From assembly GCA_041605955.1 (NCBI GenBank), contig JBFIXI010000049.1, forward strand, positions 1 to 31,138: a stretch of 31,138 bases of DNA. Direction: 5' to 3'. This document shows positions 6,474 to 15,496 of the stretch, piece after piece; within the stretch, counting starts at the first letter, position 1, and every line of letters begins with the position of its first letter. The notes below the pieces were generated by a model, which did no database searches, was not told the DNA's origin, and saw only the letters and a list, made by a program, of their open reading frames with translations. The stretch is from JAHEJX01 sp041605955 (lineage in GTDB: Bacteria > Actinomycetota > Acidimicrobiia > Spongiisociales > UBA5794). Position numbers and translations under genes: made by a program.

Positions 6474-9065
6474 ATGAAGCCAACGTACGAGCCGCAAGAC
6501 ATCGAGTCGCGTTGGTACCCGGCCTGGGAGCAGTCTGGGGCGTTCCGGCCTGAGATCAACCCGGATGGTGAGCCCTTCACCATCGTCATCCCACCTCCCA
6601 ACGTCACCGGCGTCCTACACATGGGCCATGCCATCAACATGTCGATGCAGGACGCCATCATCCGCCGCAAACGAATGCAGGGTTATCGCGCCCTGTGGTT
6701 GCCCGGAATGGACCACGCAGGCATCGCCACCCAGAACGTGGTTGAGCGCGAGCTGGCCAAAGAGGGCATAAGCCGTCACGACCTGGGGCGGGAGAAGTTC
6801 GTCGAGCAAGTGTGGCAGTGGAAGGAGTCCTCCGGCCGCAAGATCGCCAACCAGATACGAGCCATGGGCTTCTCGTGCGATTGGAGCCGGGAGCGGTTCA
6901 CGCTCGACGAAGGATTGTCGCGAGCCGTCCGCGAAGTGTTCGTCACGCTGTATGAGGAGGGCCTCATCTACCGGGGCAACCGGATCATCAACTGGTGTCC
7001 GCGTTGTCATACGGCCATCTCCGACATCGAAGTCGAGCACGAAGAGGAGTCCGGAACCCTCACCCACATTCGATATCCATTCAGTGATGGAGACGGATAC
7101 ATCGAGGTCGCCACCACCCGGCCGGAGACCATGCTCGGCGATACCGGAGTTGCGGTTCACCCCGACGACGAGCGTTACGCCGAGGTCGTAGGGCGCACCG
7201 TGCGGCTGCCGCTGATGGAACGCGATATCCCGGTGGTCGCCGACGACGCAGTGGCGATGGACTTCGGCACGGGCGCAGTCAAGGTGACCCCTGCCCACGA
7301 TCCACTCGACTTCGAGATCGCCGAACGTCAGGGTCTCGAGCCGGTCCAGGTCATCGATACCGAGGCCAAGATCACCGCCGCCGGGGGTCGCTTCGCCGGT
7401 ATGGACCGATACCACGCCCGCTCCGAGGTGGTCGCCGCCCTGCGCGAGGACGGAGTGCTCGGCAACATCGAGGAGCACGTCCACTCGGTGGGTCACTGCT
7501 CCCGCTGCAAGACCGTCATCGAGCCGATGCTGTCACTGCAGTGGTTCGTCAGGGTGCAGCCGCTGGTGGGGCCGGCCATCGCCGCGGTGAGGGACGGTGA
7601 GAGCCGGTTCGTGCCGCCACGCTGGGAGAACAACTACTTCCATTGGATGGAGAACCTGCGCGACTGGACGATCAGTCGCCAGCTGTGGTGGGGACATCGG
7701 ATCCCGGCGTGGTACTGCGACACTTGCGAAGACGTGATCGTCTCACGGGTCGACGTCGCTTCTTGTCCGTCGTGCGGCGGCGAGGTCTACGGCGACGAGG
7801 ACGTGCTTGATACCTGGTTCTCATCCGCGCTGTGGCCCTTCTCGACGCTGGGGTGGCCCGACGAGACCGACGATCTCGCGACGTACTACCCCACGAACGT
7901 CCTCGTCACCGGGTACGACATCATCTACTTCTGGGTGGCCCGCATGCTCAAGATGGGTATTCATTTCACCGATCAAGCCCCCTTTGCCGCCATCCCGATT
8001 CATGGGTTGGTGCGGGCCGAGGACGGGCGCAAGATGTCGAAGAGCCTGGGCAATTCGGTCGACCCCCTGGAATTGGTGGAGAACTATGGAGCCGATCCGC
8101 TCCGGCTGACCCTGCTGCAGGCGGCTGCGCAAGGACAGGACGTGCCGTTCAGTGAGGAGTGGGTCGACGCCAGTCGCCGCTTCGGCAACAAGCTGTGGAA
8201 CGCGCTCCGCTTTGCCGTCGAGCACGTCACAATCGGTGCGGTTCCCGCCGATGGCGGATATCCCCAGGATCCGGCCCCAGCCGAACAATGGATTCTGTCG
8301 CGGCTGTCCACTGTGGCCGCCACTTACGACGGGCTCCTCGAGGAGTACAAGTTCTCGGATGCGGTGGCCTTGATCTACAACTTTGCGTGGTCAGAGGTCT
8401 TCGACTGGTACCTGGAAATGGCGAAGGCTCCATTGCGCAACGAGGCGCGGGCCGCCGCCACCAAGGCCACCCTCGGCGTGGTGCTGCGCGATCTGCTCAA
8501 GTTGCTCCATCCGCTCATTCCCTTCGTCACCGAGGAGCTGTGGTCCGAGCTCGTCGGCGAGGGCATGCTGATCACCGCGGCCTGGCCTCAGCCTCCCGCC
8601 TACCCGATTCCGCCAGGAGTCGAGACTCTCCAGGAGCTGATAGTCGGGCTACGCCGCTTCCGAGCCGAACACAACCTGGGCGCCAAGCGGCTTCCCCTCC
8701 TGATCGATGATCCGCAGCATCTGGTCGCCGACTGGTGGCCGGCTCAACTGGAAGCCTTGGCTCGAGTTGAACCGACCCTGGAAGCACCGGCCACGACTAC
8801 GGGCCACGCCCGGATTGGTGCCGGCCCGGTACAAGCATTTATCCCGCTCGCCGGGCTGATCGATCCCGAAGCAGAGTGCCCTCGGCTCCGGAAGGCGATC
8901 GCCGATACCGAGGCGCTGCTGGCTGCCGCCCATGCCAAGCTGCACAATTCCAAGTTCATGGAGCGCGCCCCCGCCGAGGTCGTCGCCAAGGAGCAGAACA
9001 AGGCGGCAGACTTCACCGCCACGCTGGAGCGGCTACACAGCCAGCTCGAACAACTGGGCTGCTGA
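6474..9065 (+). CDS. valS: Valyl-tRNA synthetase
   Basis: This 863-residue class I synthetase charges tRNA-Val. The N-terminus (PTYEPQDIESRWYPAWE) is typical of ValRS. The ATP-site motif HMGH is at 49-52 and KMSKS at 520-524. The CP1 editing domain begins near the TTRPETM segment (about residue 213). Cysteine pairs in the HCSRC and CDTC/CPSCGG segments suggest zinc sites, and the C-terminal arm is the ValRS-type coiled coil. I chose the ATG at 6474 because family homology begins there. Oddly, GGAGG at 6451-6455 is 18 bases upstream and better spaced for an out-of-frame ATG at 6464. folC begins only 3 bases after the stop, so the two are probably co-translated. Confidence 0.96.
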   Translation: MKPTYEPQDIESRWYPAWEQSGAFRPEINPDGEPFTIVIPPPNVTGVLHMGHAINMSMQDAIIRRKRMQGYRALWLPGMDHAGIATQNVVERELAKEGISRHDLGREKFVEQVWQWKESSGRKIANQIRAMGFSCDWSRERFTLDEGLSRAVREVFVTLYEEGLIYRGNRIINWCPRCHTAISDIEVEHEEESGTLTHIRYPFSDGDGYIEVATTRPETMLGDTGVAVHPDDERYAEVVGRTVRLPLMERDIPVVADDAVAMDFGTGAVKVTPAHDPLDFEIAERQGLEPVQVIDTEAKITAAGGRFAGMDRYHARSEVVAALREDGVLGNIEEHVHSVGHCSRCKTVIEPMLSLQWFVRVQPLVGPAIAAVRDGESRFVPPRWENNYFHWMENLRDWTISRQLWWGHRIPAWYCDTCEDVIVSRVDVASCPSCGGEVYGDEDVLDTWFSSALWPFSTLGWPDETDDLATYYPTNVLVTGYDIIYFWVARMLKMGIHFTDQAPFAAIPIHGLVRAEDGRKMSKSLGNSVDPLELVENYGADPLRLTLLQAAAQGQDVPFSEEWVDASRRFGNKLWNALRFAVEHVTIGAVPADGGYPQDPAPAEQWILSRLSTVAATYDGLLEEYKFSDAVALIYNFAWSEVFDWYLEMAKAPLRNEARAAATKATLGVVLRDLLKLLHPLIPFVTEELWSELVGEGMLITAAWPQPPAYPIPPGVETLQELIVGLRRFRAEHNLGAKRLPLLIDDPQHLVADWWPAQLEALARVEPTLEAPATTTGHARIGAGPVQAFIPLAGLIDPEAECPRLRKAIADTEALLAAAHAKLHNSKFMERAPAEVVAKEQNKAADFTATLERLHSQLEQLGC

Positions 9066-9068
9066 GCT

Positions 9069-10388
9069 GTGACGATCAGTTCCAACCTGATCGATTCCTA
9101 CGACCAGGCGGTCGCGTTCCTCGAGGCCCGCATCGGTCATGGGGTGAAGCCGGGGTTGGAGCGCATCGCCGCCGCCCTCGAGGTGATGACCGATCCGCAG
9201 GAGGCCTACCCGACGATTCATGTCGCCGGCACCAACGGTAAGACGACCACCGTTCGCATGCTCGACGCATTGTTGACGGCCGCCGGTCTACGGACCGGCA
9301 GTTACGTCTCGCCACACTTGTTTGCCATCGAGGACCGCTACACGCTGGGCATGAAGCCCTTCGACCGGGAGGCCTTTGCCGACGCGGTAGCCGACGTAGC
9401 GCCGTTCATCGAGCACTACGAGAGCTCGGCCGGTACCACGCTCACGTACTTCGAGACGACGGTTGCCGTCGCCTTCCAGGCTTTCGCGGCCGCCGGGGTT
9501 GACGTAGCAGTCGTCGAGGTGGGTCTTGGTGGACGCCTCGACGCTACCAACGTGGTCAACGCTGCCGTCTCGGTGATCACCGGCATCGGAATGGATCATA
9601 TGGAGTATCTGGGCGAATCGATCTCGGCAATTGCTGCGGAGAAAGCGGCGATCCTCAAGGAGGAAGGTCGGCTGATAACGGGGCCCCTGCCTCCCGGAGC
9701 CGAGGGGGCCATCACCGCTCAGGTTGCCGCCACCAACTCGCGATGGCTTCGATTCGGAGCCGACTTCAACACTGCCGACGTTCGCCGCGCGGTGAGCGGC
9801 TGGCAATGCGACGTTGAAGGCGTCTTCTCGACCTACGCGGAGCTGTACCTGCCGCTGCACGGCCGCCACCAGGTCGACCATCTGGCGACCGCCATCGTAT
9901 CCGCCGAGATCTTCCTCGACCGGGCTCTCGACCACGATCACTTGACTTCGGCACTGGCCTCCCTGACCTCCCCGGGCCGACTTCAGGTGATCTCGCGCCG
10001 CCCGCTGGTGCTGGTCGACGGCGCCCACAACGCGCAGGGTCTGGAGGGCCTGCGAGCCGCCATCGTCGCCGAGTTCCCCGCCACCGAGCGAGTGCTGGTA
10101 TTCGGCATACGCGGGCCGCGCGATGTCGCCGACCTGCTGGCGCCTTTCGCCGGTGTGTTCTCGGCGGTATACGTGACGGCGGCAGACGATCCGGATGCGG
10201 TGCCCACCTCCCAGGTCGCCGCCGCGGCCCGGCGCGCCCTGGGAGATGAGATCCGCATCGAAGAGGTAACGCCCGTAGGCCAGGCCGTGACCGAGGCTCT
10301 CCATGCGTCAGGGGAGGACGACATGGTCGTAGTCGCCGGATCCCTCTACGTGGTCGGCGAGGCGATGCATCGGCTCGGCGCGGTCTGA
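9069..10388 (+). CDS. folC: Folylpolyglutamate synthase / dihydrofolate synthase
   Basis: The 439-residue protein is a Mur-ligase-fold enzyme that adds glutamate to (dihydro)folate or dihydropteroate, using ATP, in the cytoplasm. The P-loop GTNGKTT is at 54-60. The SPHL and GLGGRLDATN signatures follow, SPGRLQ marks the domain boundary, and DGAHN is at 317-321 in the C-terminal domain. Length is normal for the family. The start is GTG, 3 bases after the valS stop, with no room for its own promoter. A combined valS-folC unit is common in bacteria. Whether it has both activities cannot be decided from sequence alone. Confidence 0.95.
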   Translation: MTISSNLIDSYDQAVAFLEARIGHGVKPGLERIAAALEVMTDPQEAYPTIHVAGTNGKTTTVRMLDALLTAAGLRTGSYVSPHLFAIEDRYTLGMKPFDREAFADAVADVAPFIEHYESSAGTTLTYFETTVAVAFQAFAAAGVDVAVVEVGLGGRLDATNVVNAAVSVITGIGMDHMEYLGESISAIAAEKAAILKEEGRLITGPLPPGAEGAITAQVAATNSRWLRFGADFNTADVRRAVSGWQCDVEGVFSTYAELYLPLHGRHQVDHLATAIVSAEIFLDRALDHDHLTSALASLTSPGRLQVISRRPLVLVDGAHNAQGLEGLRAAIVAEFPATERVLVFGIRGPRDVADLLAPFAGVFSAVYVTAADDPDAVPTSQVAAAARRALGDEIRIEEVTPVGQAVTEALHASGEDDMVVVAGSLYVVGEAMHRLGAV

Positions 10389-10448
10389 TGGGGCGCCCTG
10401 GGCAATCGCTACCATCCGGCCGCACATTTTCCAGGACACGAGGCGACA

Positions 10449-10853
10449 ATGGCAGTGGAACACACGTTCGTGATGGTCAAGCCCGACGGGGTTGCCCGTG
10501 GACTCGTCGGTGAGGTTGTCTCCCGCTTCGAGCGGAAGGGGCTGAAGCTCGAGAAGTTGCGGATGCTGACGATCGACGAGGAGTTGGCCGGCCGCCACTA
10601 CGCCGAACACGTCGCCAAGCCTTTCTACCCCGACCTTGTCGAGTTCATCACGAGCGGTCCTGTCGTTGCCATGGAGTGGTCCGGCGAAGGCGCCGTCGGG
10701 GTCGGGCGCACGCTGATGGGAGTCACCAACCCCGCCGAGGCCGACCCGGGCACCATCCGCGGTGACTACGCCGTGGAGATCACCTACAACATCGTGCACG
10801 GTTCCGACTCGCTCGAGAGCGCCGAACGGGAGCTGGGGATCTTCTTCGGGTAA
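10449..10853 (+). CDS. ndk: Nucleoside diphosphate kinase
   Basis: The 134-residue protein transfers the gamma phosphate of NTPs to NDPs through a phosphohistidine. The start MVKPDGVARG is a hallmark, PGTIRGDY lies at about residues 100-107, and the catalytic histidine is His117 in NIVHGSDS. Length is normal. It lies 60 bases after folC, and the valS-folC-ndk order is typical of actinobacteria. A TACCAT at 10410-10415 might give it its own promoter, but no good -35 accompanies it. Confidence 0.97.
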   Translation: MAVEHTFVMVKPDGVARGLVGEVVSRFERKGLKLEKLRMLTIDEELAGRHYAEHVAKPFYPDLVEFITSGPVVAMEWSGEGAVGVGRTLMGVTNPAEADPGTIRGDYAVEITYNIVHGSDSLESAERELGIFFG

Positions 10854-10968
10854 GGACCGACGGGCTCCGGGCGAGTTGGCGCGACGAGTGCCGGCCACCG
10901 CGGCGATCGTCTTCGGTCGAGCCCTCAACTGCACGCCCACCGCTTCTCTCCACAGGCTCGGTCCTCTT

Positions 10969-10999
10969 TTGGTGTGCAGCGGCCGGGGGCGTCTACACT
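10969..10999 (+). promoter_or_regulatory. Candidate promoter for the mreB operon
   Basis: TTGGTG (10969-10974) and TACACT (10994-10999) resemble -35 and -10 boxes with a long 19-base spacer. They lie in the 190-base gap between ndk and mreB, 45 bases before the mreB start. The rest of the gap shows no gene. Confidence 0.35.
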
Positions 11000-11043
11000 C
11001 GCGAGCGCAATTCGCGGGCTCGACCTTTGAGTAAGGCTTCCAC

Positions 11044-12078
11044 GTGCTGAACGACATCTTCTCGTTTGCCGGTCGTGACATGGCGATCGATCTGGGCACG
11101 GCCAACACCTTGGTGTTCGTGCGCGGTATGGGCATCGTCCTCAACGAGCCTTCCGTGGTCGCCATCAATACGCGGGACAACCGCCCGCTCGAGGTCGGGA
11201 TGGAAGCCAAGCGCATGATCGGGCGCACCCCGTCCTACATCCAGGCAATTCGCCCGTTGCGCAACGGGGTGATCGCCGACTTCGACATCACCGAGAAGAT
11301 GCTGCGCTACTTCATCGACAAGGTCCACAACCGGCGCTTCTCGGCGCGTCCCCGCATCGTCATCTGCGTGCCGTCGGGCATCACAGCGGTCGAGCGGCGC
11401 GCCGTCGAGGAGGCCGCCTATCACGCCGGTGCCCGCCGGGCATACACGATCGAAGAGCCCATGGCCGCCGCTATCGGGGTCGGCCTGCCGGTGCACGAGC
11501 CCGCCGGTTCGATGGTGGTCGACATGGGTGGCGGAACCACCGAGGTGGCGGTTATCTCCCTCGGCGGGATTGTCGTCTCGAAGAGCATCCGCATCGGGGG
11601 TGACGAGCTCGACGAAGCGATCATCTCCTGGGTCAAGAAGGAGTACAACCTGATGCTCGGCGAGCGCACTGCCGAGCAAGTGAAGATGGCGATCGGCTCG
11701 GCGTGGCCCTATGCCGATGAGCCGGCCGCCGAGGTGAGGGGCCGAGACCTGATCACCGGGCTGCCCAAGACCATCGTGCTGGCCAGCCAAGAGGTGCGGG
11801 AGGCGATCGAAGAACCGGCCCAAGCGATCGTCGACGCGGTCAAGCTGACCCTCGACAAGACACCGCCCGAGCTGGCCGCCGACATCATGGAGCGGGGCAT
11901 CGTGCTCACCGGGGGCGGAGCGCTGTTGCGTGGCCTCAACCAGCGCCTCGCCAACGAGACCGGCATGCCGATCATCACCGCGGAACGACCCCTGCAATCG
12001 GTTGTCCTCGGCTCCGGTGCTTGTCTCGAAGAGTTCGAGGTCCTCCATGTAGTGCTCCAGTCGAGCGGACGGGGTTAG
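11044..12078 (+). CDS. mreB: Rod shape-determining protein MreB, actin-like
   Basis: The 344-residue protein has the actin/HSP70-fold phosphate loops DLGTANT (near residue 17) and DMGGGTTEVAV, and the adenosine motif LTGGGALLRG near the C-terminus. MreB forms membrane-bound filaments that orient lateral cell-wall synthesis. The start is GTG and it begins at the family's usual N-terminus. AAGG is the only weak ribosome-binding match. It heads a five-gene operon with mreC, mreD, mrdA and rodA, which together make the elongasome. This points to a cell that elongates by lateral insertion rather than only at the poles. Confidence 0.97.
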   Translation: MLNDIFSFAGRDMAIDLGTANTLVFVRGMGIVLNEPSVVAINTRDNRPLEVGMEAKRMIGRTPSYIQAIRPLRNGVIADFDITEKMLRYFIDKVHNRRFSARPRIVICVPSGITAVERRAVEEAAYHAGARRAYTIEEPMAAAIGVGLPVHEPAGSMVVDMGGGTTEVAVISLGGIVVSKSIRIGGDELDEAIISWVKKEYNLMLGERTAEQVKMAIGSAWPYADEPAAEVRGRDLITGLPKTIVLASQEVREAIEEPAQAIVDAVKLTLDKTPPELAADIMERGIVLTGGGALLRGLNQRLANETGMPIITAERPLQSVVLGSGACLEEFEVLHVVLQSSGRG

Positions 12079-12121
12079 CCGGCGGGTGCCCGGGAGGACG
12101 CCCCGCTCCCCGACATTGACC

Positions 12122-13009
12122 ATGGAGCCGCTACGGAGATTTGACCGCTCCACGTCGCTGTTCATCGGGCTGCTCATCGTGTCGTTCCTGGTGGCGACCA
12201 TCGATGTGCGTTCCCAGGGCGCCGGGCTGGGCGACACGTTGCGTGACGGAACCCAGGCGTTGTTTGCGCCGCTGCAGGAGGCCGCCTCCGTGGTGACCCG
12301 CCCGATAGTTGGATTCGTGGACGGCATATCGAACATCGCCGGTCTGCGCGAAGAGAACGAGCGACTGCGCGATCGGGTTCGCGAGCTGGAGGCGCAGGTC
12401 CAAGACGTTGCTGGGCTGCAGAACCGCCTGGAGGAGCTGGAGCGGATCAACAATCTCGATCCGCCGGCAGATCTGGCGGCGATCACTGCCCGGATATTCT
12501 CCGTGGGAATCTCCGAGTTCGACCACATTCGCTGGATCGACCGAGGCACCGACGACGGCGTGGTCGTCGGCCACACCGTGATCGACGAAGATGGGTTGGT
12601 GGGTCGGGTCGACTTCGCCACCGACAGCCGGGCTCGCGTGCGGTTGATCAGCGACCCCCGCAACGGCGTCGGCGTGCGGGATCTGGATACCAATGAGACC
12701 GGGGTCGTGGAAGGCCAGGGCTCCGGGCCTTTGCGGCTGCGGATGTTCAATCCGGAGCAGTCCGTCGAGAGGGGGCACTTGATCGTCACCGAGGGAGGCC
12801 GCTACGCCCCCGGCATCGTCGTCGGCAGCGTCGCCGAATCGGCTTCCGCCGAGGCCGGATTCTCACTGATCACCGACGTGACCGCCGCAGTCGACTTCTC
12901 GAGGGTTGACTTCGTCAAGGTCATCGTGGGCTGGCTGCCGAGCGACTTCACGACCCCCGACCCGCTCGAACCCCCGCCCGAGCCGCCCGAGCCGTTCCAG
13001 GGGAGCTGA
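12122..13009 (+). CDS. mreC: Rod shape-determining protein MreC
   Basis: The 295-residue protein has a short cytoplasmic N-terminus, one transmembrane helix (about residues 11-28), a coiled coil (about 75-112), and the periplasmic beta-rich MreC domain (for example VGHTVIDEDGLVGRV). It ends in a proline-rich tail. MreC links MreB filaments to PBP2 and RodA. The start is uncertain. ATG 12122 gives the usual short N-terminus, but the only strong GGGAGG (12092-12097) is far upstream. A GTG at 12086 would add 12 residues. Its stop overlaps the mreD start by one base. Confidence 0.93.
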   Translation: MEPLRRFDRSTSLFIGLLIVSFLVATIDVRSQGAGLGDTLRDGTQALFAPLQEAASVVTRPIVGFVDGISNIAGLREENERLRDRVRELEAQVQDVAGLQNRLEELERINNLDPPADLAAITARIFSVGISEFDHIRWIDRGTDDGVVVGHTVIDEDGLVGRVDFATDSRARVRLISDPRNGVGVRDLDTNETGVVEGQGSGPLRLRMFNPEQSVERGHLIVTEGGRYAPGIVVGSVAESASAEAGFSLITDVTAAVDFSRVDFVKVIVGWLPSDFTTPDPLEPPPEPPEPFQGS

Positions 13010-13518
13010 TGGCAGGCAAACACGTCGTCTTCGCACTGCTGCTCACGTTAGGAGGGCTGGTCGTCCAGTCGAGCCTGTTCGGGGAGAGCCGTATCGATCC
13101 GTTCGGGGCGGCCCCCAACATCGTCCTCCTGCTGGTGCTCATCTGTGCCGCGTATCTCGAGCCGGAACCGGCGCTGCTGGTCGCATTCACGACGGGGTTA
13201 CTGGCTGATCTGCTCGGCGGCTCCGTGATCGGGTTGTGGGCGTTGTCGCTGGTGGTCGTGGCCTACGTGACGCTCCGGGTGCGTCGCCGCATCGATGACG
13301 GCGTGATCGTGGTGGCCGCCGGCGTCCTGGCCTTGTCGGTCTTGGGGCAGGCACTGTTCGCTATTGCCGGTACCCTGTTCGGACAGCAGGTATTCGCCGA
13401 CCCGGGCTGGTATCGACAAATCGTGCTTCCATCGCTTTACAACGTCGTGATGGCCGTAGTGCTGATTCCGATCGTCTCCAGGATCATGGGAGGCCGGCAG
13501 GTCAGGCGAATGGTGTGA
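13009..13518 (+). CDS. mreD: Rod shape-determining protein MreD
   Basis: The 169-residue protein is almost entirely hydrophobic, with about five membrane segments, and lies at the expected place between mreC and mrdA. The LLADLLGGSVIGLWALS stretch resembles the MreD core. MreD is an integral membrane part of the elongasome with no known enzymatic residue. It starts in a TGATG overlap with mreC, implying translational coupling. Family sequence conservation is low, so position and topology carry most of the weight. Confidence 0.9.
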   Translation: MAGKHVVFALLLTLGGLVVQSSLFGESRIDPFGAAPNIVLLLVLICAAYLEPEPALLVAFTTGLLADLLGGSVIGLWALSLVVVAYVTLRVRRRIDDGVIVVAAGVLALSVLGQALFAIAGTLFGQQVFADPGWYRQIVLPSLYNVVMAVVLIPIVSRIMGGRQVRRMV

Positions 13519-13531
13519 TCGGTAGGGCGCG

Positions 13532-15496
13532 ATGAGCTTTGGTTGGCGATTGGGGGCGGTGGCCCTCTCGTTCTCGCTCCTGTTCGGAGTGCTGGCCCTG
13601 CGCCTGTGGTCGATCCAGGTGACCGCCACCGCCGACTACGAGGATGCGGCCGAGAGCAACCTCGTCAAGTTCGTCGAGACCCCGGCACCGCGCGGCCAGA
13701 TCCGTGACGTCAACGGCGTACTGTTGGCGGACAACCGCAACGCTCGCGTCGCGGTAATCGAGGGAGCCCTCGTGCCCCGGCAGAGCGAGGATCAGCTGGT
13801 TCGCAACCTGGCCGCCTTCTCGGGACGGCCGGCCTCCGAGATCAGGGATCTCGTCGATGAGGCGCGCCGTCGTGGCGACCGTGTTGAGGTGGTTCACGAG
13901 TTGACCGAGGACCAGGTGGTGTTCTTGGCGGAACACCCAGAGGAATTCGTGGGCGTCCGCATTGTCGAGACCCCCGTGCGGGTATACGTCAATGGAGAGC
14001 TTGCGCCCGATGTCATCGGCTATATCGGCCGGCCTAATGCGGATGACTTGGAGAAGCCCGGAATCAAGCCGACCGACGTCCTCGGTAAGGCCGGCGTCGA
14101 ACGCCAGTACGACGGCGTGATTCGTGGCGAGTCGGGGCGGATCAAATACCGCATCAACGCTCGCGGCGAGATCCTCGACCAGCTGGGCGAGCAGCTCCCC
14201 GCGCCGGGCGGCACCGTGTTCCTCACCATCGACAGTGAAGTGCAAGAGGTCCTCAATAGCTCCTTGGGCCAGGGTTTGCAGCTGGCGAGGGAGCTCCACC
14301 GGGAAGGGGGATGCGTGCCCAGCGACGAGGATCCGGGGTGTCCGGTCCGCGCGGTCGGAGTCGTCCTCGACCCCAGCGACGGCTCGGTCGTCGCCATGTC
14401 CTCGGTGCCGGCATTCGATCCGAACATCTTTGTGGAGGGCGTGTCTGCGGACGAATGGGAGCGGCTCAACGCACAAGCCGTGTTCAACAACTTCGCCATC
14501 CAAGGGGTCTACGCTCCAGCGTCGACCTTCAAGACCGTGGCCTATATGGCCGCCCTGGAAGAGGCGCTGTTCCCCCAGGACGTGGGGTCCGCCGACGACA
14601 ACAGCTACGTATGCGACGGTTTGCTCGAGTTCCGCTTCAACGACGGCAGCCCACAGCTCTATCGCGACTGGCTCGAGAACGGGCACGGCAATGTCGATCT
14701 GCACGGCGCGCTCCACGCTTCTTGTGATCTGTACTTCTGGGAGATCGCGCTCAAGATATGGAACGGTCGCAACAGCGAGTTCGACCAAGATCTCCTGCAG
14801 CAATGGGCCCGCAGGTTCGGGTTCGATAAGTCGAGCGGTATCGACCTGCCCTTCGAACGCAGCGGGCTGATTCCCGATCAGGAATGGTTCGAGGAGGCGC
14901 AGCGCGAGACTCCGTTGCTGGTTCGCGACACCCCCTGGGCCGGCGGCGACGTGATGAATATCGTCATCGGACAAGGGTCGGTGCTGGCCACGCCGTTGCA
15001 GCTGGCCAACGCCTACGCCGCCATGGTCAATGGCGGCACCGTTTGGCAGCCACGCGTGGTCCACCACGTGGTCACCGCCGATGGCACCATGCTGGAGAAC
15101 ACGCCGCTGGCGGCCAACCAGGTCGCCCTCCAAGATCGCACGGTCGCCCTGTTGCGCCGGGATCTGCAGCAGGTGGTGAACGGTCCCGCCGGTACCGCTC
15201 GTACCGCCTTCGCCAATTTCGGGCCGAACGTCGAACAGGTGGGTGGCAAGACTGGGACGGGCGAGGTGATCAAGGGCGGTCTCGGTCAGGAAGGTGAGCT
15301 GCACGGGGACGTCGACAACGCCCTGTTCGTCGGGGTGGCCCCGATCAGCAACCCCAAGTACGTCGTGGCGGTTGTGGTCGAGCGCGGCGGCTCCGGCGGC
15401 CGGATAGCGGCGCCCACCGCTGCCCGGGTGCTGCAATTCCTCCTCAATGGCCCTGAGGGAGTCACCGACGTGTTCGCCGGGGAGGAGGCCGACTGA
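13532..15496 (+). CDS. mrdA: Penicillin-binding protein 2, peptidoglycan transpeptidase of the elongasome
   Basis: The 654-residue class B PBP has one N-terminal membrane anchor (about residues 9-27), a pedestal domain containing PRGQIRDVNG, and a transpeptidase domain. Catalytic motifs are STFK (331-334, nucleophile Ser331), SCD (397-399, the SxD form I recall for PBP2 proteins) and KTG (573-575). It crosslinks lateral wall glycan made by RodA. A Cys-containing insert before the transpeptidase core (about residues 258-272) is not obvious in the standard proteins. rodA begins in a TGATG overlap with its stop, so the polymerase-transpeptidase pair is translationally coupled. Confidence 0.96.
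   Translation: MSFGWRLGAVALSFSLLFGVLALRLWSIQVTATADYEDAAESNLVKFVETPAPRGQIRDVNGVLLADNRNARVAVIEGALVPRQSEDQLVRNLAAFSGRPASEIRDLVDEARRRGDRVEVVHELTEDQVVFLAEHPEEFVGVRIVETPVRVYVNGELAPDVIGYIGRPNADDLEKPGIKPTDVLGKAGVERQYDGVIRGESGRIKYRINARGEILDQLGEQLPAPGGTVFLTIDSEVQEVLNSSLGQGLQLARELHREGGCVPSDEDPGCPVRAVGVVLDPSDGSVVAMSSVPAFDPNIFVEGVSADEWERLNAQAVFNNFAIQGVYAPASTFKTVAYMAALEEALFPQDVGSADDNSYVCDGLLEFRFNDGSPQLYRDWLENGHGNVDLHGALHASCDLYFWEIALKIWNGRNSEFDQDLLQQWARRFGFDKSSGIDLPFERSGLIPDQEWFEEAQRETPLLVRDTPWAGGDVMNIVIGQGSVLATPLQLANAYAAMVNGGTVWQPRVVHHVVTADGTMLENTPLAANQVALQDRTVALLRRDLQQVVNGPAGTARTAFANFGPNVEQVGGKTGTGEVIKGGLGQEGELHGDVDNALFVGVAPISNPKYVVAVVVERGGSGGRIAAPTAARVLQFLLNGPEGVTDVFAGEEAD

Noticed and set aside
5995..6477. 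160-codon plus-strand frame before valS
   Set aside because: It runs through the hairpin array, has no recognisable domain and low-complexity content. Kept only as a note because its stop overlaps the valS start.
10993..12789. 598-codon minus-strand open frame across mreB and mreC
   Set aside because: Lies opposite two well-supported genes. Long antisense frames are expected in GC-rich DNA, and no domain is recognisable.
14719..14730. SCD instead of SxN in PBP2 as a damaged active site
   Set aside because: An SxD form is, as far as I recall, usual in PBP2/MrdA proteins, so this is normal.
13502..15436. 644-codon minus-strand open frame opposite mrdA
   Set aside because: Antisense shadow of the PBP2 gene, whose motifs are complete.
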